The notes beneath the pieces were generated by a model. That model saw only the letters and a program-made list of their open reading frames with translations, was not told the DNA's origin and did no database searches. A stretch of 18,114 bases of DNA from the NCBI GenBank assembly GCA_964484125.1, contig CAZAEK010000032.1, positions 1-18,114 of the forward strand, given 5' to 3'. Below are positions 14,203 through 18,114 of this stretch, in pieces. This stretch comes from DSSM01 sp964484125 (GTDB lineage: Bacteria; Bacteroidota; Ignavibacteria; Tepidaquicellales; Tepidaquicellaceae). Made by a program: the position numbers and the translations under genes. The first letter of the stretch is position 1; the number at the start of each line of letters is the position of its first letter.

Positions 14203-15912
14203 TTATAATTTTGTTGCAATTACTACCGGTGATTTTAAAGTTTCTACTGTTCCGCCTCTGTCATCAACAGCTTCAAGAAATATAACATAAATTCCAAGTC
14301 TCAATTTTTCACCATTATCATTTAATCCGTTAAATATAACTTCTCCCCTGCTGCCGCTAAGCTGATTATTGGCAAGTGTTCTGACAAGTCTTCCCTTTAC
14401 ATCATAAATCTTTAACCTTATCTGGGAAATTTTCTGAGTAGTCTGATAGGTTATAATAGTAAAATCTTCAAAGCCGTCACCATCGGGAGAGAAAGGATTC
14501 GGTGAAACCGTTATGGTTCCTGTTGAAACTGGAACGGGAGTATAGATGCTGTTTTTCCTTGCAGGAGTACCGCCTAAGAAATCGGCAGAAGAGCTCCAGT
14601 TTGAAGAGTTATTTCCGTTGAGAAGCGGATTAATTCTTTCAAGCGAATAACCTTTTTCGTCCGCAATATTTGGATTGTGCCATTTCGGAGAATAAGTAAC
14701 CTCTTCGATAGTGTTACCGGAGGCGTCGAGGATTTTCAAAGTTTCTCCGTCATTATTAAGACTAATACTTTTTATGATTAACCTGTTTCCCTGAGAAAGA
14801 GTTCTCAACTCCGGGAATCTGTTATAAACGGTGGTATCGGAAGCAATTACAATATAGGCACCTGCATCGAGCATATAATTGATTGAATCGGAAATACTGA
14901 CATTTGTTGAAGACTCATTAAATTTCCAGCCGGAAATATTCACGGGTTTACTCAAAGGATTATAAAGCTCAACCCATTCCGCATTATCCGTAAGCGGATC
15001 ATACATAATTTCGTTGATAACAAGTTTATCGCCGATATTAATTCTTCTGATGAGTTTATTATTATTCGTATCCATATCCTGAGGATAACTTATCTGCCCG
15101 ATAAACTGTCTCACGGTTGAATCATTAACATTATAAGTATAATTATAATTAACAGAATCCGCTACATTAATTGAAGAAAAAAGTTCTGATTTAATAAGTT
15201 CAGAGGGCTGTGCAATGCTGTCGCCGTTAATATCCTTATAGATTCCAAGTGTAATATTATTTGCGACATTCAGACCGAGATTTTTAATCACAAACTGAAA
15301 CGATACATTTTCGCCAGGCTGAACTGTTGAAGGGATAATATTAAATGATTTCAGAGCAACATCATAATCCTTTGCAGTAATTGAGTTTGTTCTGTTCGGA
15401 GTTGCCTTTGAAGGGTCCTGTGATGTACCCCAGTTGGATTGAAGATTTGTCGGTTGATTCACACTGATTCTTTCAAGTGAGAAGCCGCCAGAAGAACCGC
15501 CCCAACTATTTGTATAGCCGAGAGAATCTACTGTAACACCGGAAGCATTATAAATCATAATGCTTTCATTACCTGAATTATTCAAAGCATTCCAGCCGTT
15601 TGACTGCAAAATTATTCCTGTTATATTCGGATAAGCACTTTTCAGATTAGATGAATCCTCACAGACAATTGCAAAGGAATTGGGAGGTAAAATAATATTT
15701 TGCGAAGTAATTGTTCTTAGCGGATTAGAAACTGCCAGATCCTTCCATTTCCAGTTTTGCAGATTAACAGAAGTGTTACCCTTATTATAGATTTCGAACC
15801 ATTCCTTCGCAGGACTAACAGGCGCATACATCACTTCATTAATTACAACCTGAGAAAATGAAGAGTAGGAAAAAACAAAAAGTAATAAAAATAAATATAT
15901 ATATTTTTTCAT
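14203..15912 (-). CDS. Secreted protein with two lamin-tail domains, a CARDB-like domain and FlgD/T9SS-type C-terminus
   Basis: I choose ATG at 15912 (MKKYIYLFLLLFVFSYSSFSQ, 569 aa) because it begins a clean signal peptide; TTG at 15918 would add two residues. The mature part begins 'VVINEVMYAP', the start of a first lamin-tail domain (~20-150). A CARDB-like beta-sandwich spans ~183-290. A second lamin-tail domain spans ~295-430 ('LVINEIMYDP', 'AEWVELYNP'). The C-terminal module begins 'SPNPFSPDGDG' (~470) and continues 'IRLKIYDVKGRLVRTL', 'LRLGIYVIFLEAVD', a FlgD-Ig-like or sorting module typical of this phylum's secreted proteins. No catalytic domain is seen; it is probably a surface or matrix protein. 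It is first in a two-gene unit with the TMTC-like gene. Confidence 0.85.
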   Translation of the reverse strand: MKKYIYLFLLLFVFSYSSFSQVVINEVMYAPVSPAKEWFEIYNKGNTSVNLQNWKWKDLAVSNPLRTITSQNIILPPNSFAIVCEDSSNLKSAYPNITGIILQSNGWNALNNSGNESIMIYNASGVTVDSLGYTNSWGGSSGGFSLERISVNQPTNLQSNWGTSQDPSKATPNRTNSITAKDYDVALKSFNIIPSTVQPGENVSFQFVIKNLGLNVANNITLGIYKDINGDSIAQPSELIKSELFSSINVADSVNYNYTYNVNDSTVRQFIGQISYPQDMDTNNNKLIRRINIGDKLVINEIMYDPLTDNAEWVELYNPLSKPVNISGWKFNESSTNVSISDSINYMLDAGAYIVIASDTTVYNRFPELRTLSQGNRLIIKSISLNNDGETLKILDASGNTIEEVTYSPKWHNPNIADEKGYSLERINPLLNGNNSSNWSSSADFLGGTPARKNSIYTPVPVSTGTITVSPNPFSPDGDGFEDFTIITYQTTQKISQIRLKIYDVKGRLVRTLANNQLSGSRGEVIFNGLNDNGEKLRLGIYVIFLEAVDDRGGTVETLKSPVVIATKL

Positions 15913-15920
15913 AAGCAAAT

Positions 15921-15952
15921 TAATATTATTATGCGTAATTTAATATTATTAT
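15921..15952. repeat. Two direct repeats 20 bp apart in the divergent intergenic region
   Basis: TAATATTATTAT occurs at 15921-15932 and again at 15941-15952, exactly 20 bp apart (about two helical turns). Both lie in the 64-bp region between the divergent lamin-tail and NlpC/P60 genes. They may be tandem regulator sites or promoter -10-like elements. The sequence is simple A/T, so chance is also possible. Confidence 0.3.
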
Positions 15953-15976
15953 AAGTTTATAACAATTTACTTATAT

Positions 15977-16846
15977 ATGAATATAAAAACTTTAAAAATT
16001 CCCATTTCCCTGATATTTTCAGCATTGTTGTTATCAGGATGCTCATCAACAGAAAAAACCATAACACCTGTTGGAGAATCGAAATATGTAATCACAAATA
16101 CTTACTCTCCTGTATTCAACAAAGAAGATATTTATAAAATATTATCTGAACTACCGGAGGAAATTCAAACCGATAAAAAAGGATTAATTCCCGAGATTGA
16201 ATATATTGCACCACCCGGAACAGAATTTGAGATATCAGGGAAAATTCCACAAAAAGATTTTACTATTCTGAAAGTCAGACCTGTTGGTAAAGACGAGATA
16301 TATTATATTGACAGCAGATTTCTCGAGCCGGGCAGAAAAAAATATTCAGGTGAAAAATTAACCGAAGAAGAGATAATACGGAATTTAAAATCTATGGAAG
16401 GATATCCATACGAATACGGTGGCTCGGTTGCAAACGGCGTTTGGAAATTACAATCAATGTATGAAATTGACGGGCTGAAAGAAAAATGGAAACCTAAAGG
16501 ACTTGATTGTTCAGGATTGATATTTCAGGCAACAGATGGCATGACACCGCGCACATCAACCGAAATGGTTACGGAATTCGGAGAAGGACTTGAAATAGAG
16601 GGAAAGGATTCAGAAGAAATACTTGAGATGATAAAACCGCTTGACATAATCGGATATCCCGGACATGTATTCATAGCACTTGACAAAGAATCCGTAATCG
16701 AAAGTTCACCTAAAAAAGGCGTAAGGATATTAAATACGGAATCCCGACTGAAATCATTAATGAAAGAACGTAAACCGGTAAACGCCATAACCTCAGAAAA
16801 TAAAAGCAAATCTTTTGTAATAAGAAGGTGGTATGCTGATTTTTAG
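15977..16846 (+). CDS. NlpC/P60 family lipoprotein (putative cell-wall peptidase)
   Basis: The 289-aa protein has a lipoprotein signal ending LLLSGC with Cys22 as the lipidation site. Residues ~70-118 look like a small beta domain ahead of the catalytic one. The NlpC/P60 papain-like domain (~130-285) has the nucleophile Cys178 in 'GLDCSGLIFQAT' and His230 in 'YPGHVFIAL'; the 'YPYEYGGS' stretch (143-150) matches the family's 'Y.wGG' block. The third catalytic polar residue is probably near E242-S243 but was not fixed. Family members cleave peptidoglycan stem peptides (gamma-D-Glu to diamino acid bonds). The usual short sequence between the Y-x-G-G and C-S-G blocks is longer here (~28 residues), which may mark a substrate-binding insert. 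It is transcribed divergently from the lamin-tail gene. Confidence 0.82.
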   Translation: MNIKTLKIPISLIFSALLLSGCSSTEKTITPVGESKYVITNTYSPVFNKEDIYKILSELPEEIQTDKKGLIPEIEYIAPPGTEFEISGKIPQKDFTILKVRPVGKDEIYYIDSRFLEPGRKKYSGEKLTEEEIIRNLKSMEGYPYEYGGSVANGVWKLQSMYEIDGLKEKWKPKGLDCSGLIFQATDGMTPRTSTEMVTEFGEGLEIEGKDSEEILEMIKPLDIIGYPGHVFIALDKESVIESSPKKGVRILNTESRLKSLMKERKPVNAITSENKSKSFVIRRWYADF

Positions 16847-16899
16847 GTTGATTTTGTAATTATTCAGGGATAACTTCCACTTTTTTATTATAATATTTA

Positions 16900-16913
16900 G
16901 TGATTATAATCAC
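16900..16913. promoter_or_regulatory. Perfect 14-bp palindrome upstream of the ATPase-like gene
   Basis: GTGATTATAATCAC is its own reverse complement. It lies 30 bases before the ATG at 16944, in the 97-base spacer after the NlpC/P60 gene. The position and two-fold symmetry fit an operator for a dimeric repressor overlapping the promoter. The regulator is unknown. Confidence 0.4.
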
Positions 16914-16943
16914 ATATTATTATATAAATAAGTAGAATAGAGA

Positions 16944-18114
16944 ATGATAAAAAGAATTGTTTCAAATAAAATAATTGACTTAGCAATAGACGAGGCGCAA
17001 AGAATAAAAGACATCGGGCTTATATTAAAAATTATAATTGATAATTTCAAAGTTGTAAATGTTATAGCAACAGTTTCATCATCTTTTGAACTTGCAAATG
17101 AGTTAAGCGAGCCATTAACGGGAAGAAAATATATAATTAATTTATATCCAATTTCATTTGAAGAAATGGTGAAAGAAAATAACCTGATAGAAGAAATTGG
17201 TAATTTAGAGCGGAGATTAATTTTCGGCTGTTACCCTGAGATAATAACAAATCCTGGTAAAGAACAGGAATTATTGAGACTAATATCCGATAGTTATCTC
17301 TACAAAGATATTTTAAGTGTTGAAAAAATCAGAAAACCAGTATTGATTTCAAAAATATTAAAAGCACTTGCATTGCAGATAGGAAATGAAGTAAACAATA
17401 ATGAAATAGCACAAATAGCGGGATGTGACAGAAGCACTGTTGAAAAATATTTAGACATACTGGAAAAAGCATTTATAATTTTTCAGATTTCCGCATATTC
17501 AAAAAATGTAAGAAATGAAATAAAGAAGAACAAAAAAATATATTTCTTTGATAACGGAATCAGGAATGCAGTGATAAATAATTTTTCGGACTTAGAAAGC
17601 AGAATGGACAAAGGACACTTATGGGAAAATTATATTATCAGCGAAAGATATAAATATCTGAAAAATAATTCGAAGGAGAGAAATTTATATTTCTGGAGAA
17701 TCACACAGCATCAGGAAATAGATTTAATAGAAGAAGACGGTACAAAAATTACAGCTTATGAAATAAAATACAGCAAAAATTCGAAATACAAATTCCCAAA
17801 AACCTTTACAACCAATTATCCCGGTGCGGAGTGGCAGATTATGGGAACAGGTCTTCCGGCTTATATTCCGGTTCACGACCTTACAATTCATTTGCCGACT
17901 TTGAAACTTTATGCATGGACTCACGGCAGGAGTGCGTATAACATTTCTTTGCCTCAGGTTACGGGTATTAATCAAATTTCGGAAACCGCTTCAGAGTATA
18001 ATTTATTTCAAAATTATCCGAATCCGTTTAATCAATTTTCAATTATACAGTTTGTTATTCCAGCAGTGGATTCCCGTCCCGACAAGCCGGGATACAAAGA
18101 AACGCACCTTCGCG
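16944..18114 (+). pseudogene. Chimeric frame: AAA_14/DUF4143-type ATPase lacking its P-loop, fused to the tail of a T9SS cargo protein (runs off window)
   Basis: One frame stays open for 390 codons to the window edge. Residues 1-14 (MIKRIVSNKIIDLA) resemble the start of AAA_14/DUF4143 ATPases. The ~80 residues that should hold the P-loop (GPRQSGKT type) are absent and the text jumps to the Walker B 'LAIDEAQR' (13-20). Sensor 1 reads 'IATVSSSFEL' where the family has ATGSSS. Residues ~70-295 are a good DUF4143 region: 'LYPISFEEM', a winged-helix part (~130-180), and the nuclease-like end 'QEID' (257-260) and 'YEIK' (272-275). Around 287-300 the protein switches to 'WQIMGTGLPAYIPVHDLTIH', 'THGRSAYNIS' and QNYPNPFN (356-363), the tail of a BNR-type secreted protein. 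There is no signal peptide, so the sorting tail makes no sense here. It is a decayed gene or an assembly chimera. Confidence 0.72.
18071..18114 (+). repeat. Palindromic GC-rich element inside the T9SS tail at the right edge
   Basis: TCCCG (18077-18081, also 18072-18076) pairs with CGGGA (18088-18092). The last ~45 bases are clearly richer in G+C than the rest of the gene. The encoded protein leaves the sorting-domain pattern at VIPAVDSR and becomes PDKPGYKETHLR. This resembles a small palindromic (REP-like) repeat inserted in coding sequence, cut by the window end. Confidence 0.35.

Noticed and set aside
16525..16809. 94-codon minus-strand ORF opposite the NlpC/P60 gene
   Set aside because: The plus-strand frame has a catalytic Cys and His and a lipobox; the opposite frame is Ser/Ile/Pro-rich without any motif.
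1..18114. CRISPR array, insertion sequence, prophage or defence island
   Set aside because: No regular repeat-spacer pattern, transposase, integrase or phage gene is visible; the only hint is the chimeric DUF4143 frame and a possible remnant at 399.

Overview
The window looks like chromosomal DNA from a low-G+C member of the Bacteroidetes/Chlorobi (FCB) superphylum, most likely the Ignavibacteria or a close relative. This is inferred from three things. The primary sigma factor is short (285 aa) and of the Bacteroidetes type without region 1.1. C-terminal 'QNYPNPFN' sorting domains of the type IX secretion (T9SS) kind occur at both window edges. Most genes have A-rich leaders without a Shine-Dalgarno sequence. 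No database search was possible, so the placement rests on recognised motifs.

Left part (1-4469): the 3' end of a secreted protein ending in a T9SS-type sorting domain; a small orphan ORF with the best-spaced Shine-Dalgarno of the window; a secreted class-C beta-lactamase-fold serine hydrolase; then a tight three-gene set of c-di-AMP synthase (cdaA), an IMPACT/YigZ protein and a DUF3298-type lipoprotein.

Centre (4575-12156): translation and transcription core. rpsL, rpsG, fusA, a tRNA-Ile gene with the rare UAU anticodon, tuf, rpsJ, rplC, rplD and rplW all lie on the + strand. The usual rplB does not follow rplW. A strong hairpin closes the block and the primary sigma gene rpoD comes next. 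rpoBC is also absent upstream of rpsL, so this is a merged str/S10 segment cut at both ends. rpsL starts with TTG and rpsJ with GTG. A 16-bp bidirectional terminator separates rpoD from the converging genes.

Right part (12211-18114): a minus-strand pair made of a secreted lamin-tail-domain protein and a TMTC-like GT-C membrane protein with TPRs. Divergent from it is an NlpC/P60 lipoprotein. The last 1.2 kb is an unbroken frame running off the window: an AAA_14/DUF4143-type ATPase that appears to have lost its P-loop and is fused in frame to the tail of an unrelated T9SS cargo protein. It is either a chimeric pseudogene or an assembly join.

There is no CRISPR array, rRNA, intact insertion sequence or recognisable defence cassette. 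No stretch over 300 bases lacks a gene; the longest gene-free stretch is the 192-base fusA-tRNA spacer, which holds an imperfect inverted repeat. The most unusual items are the tRNA-Ile(UAU), the chimeric ATPase frame and the cut ribosomal-protein operon.
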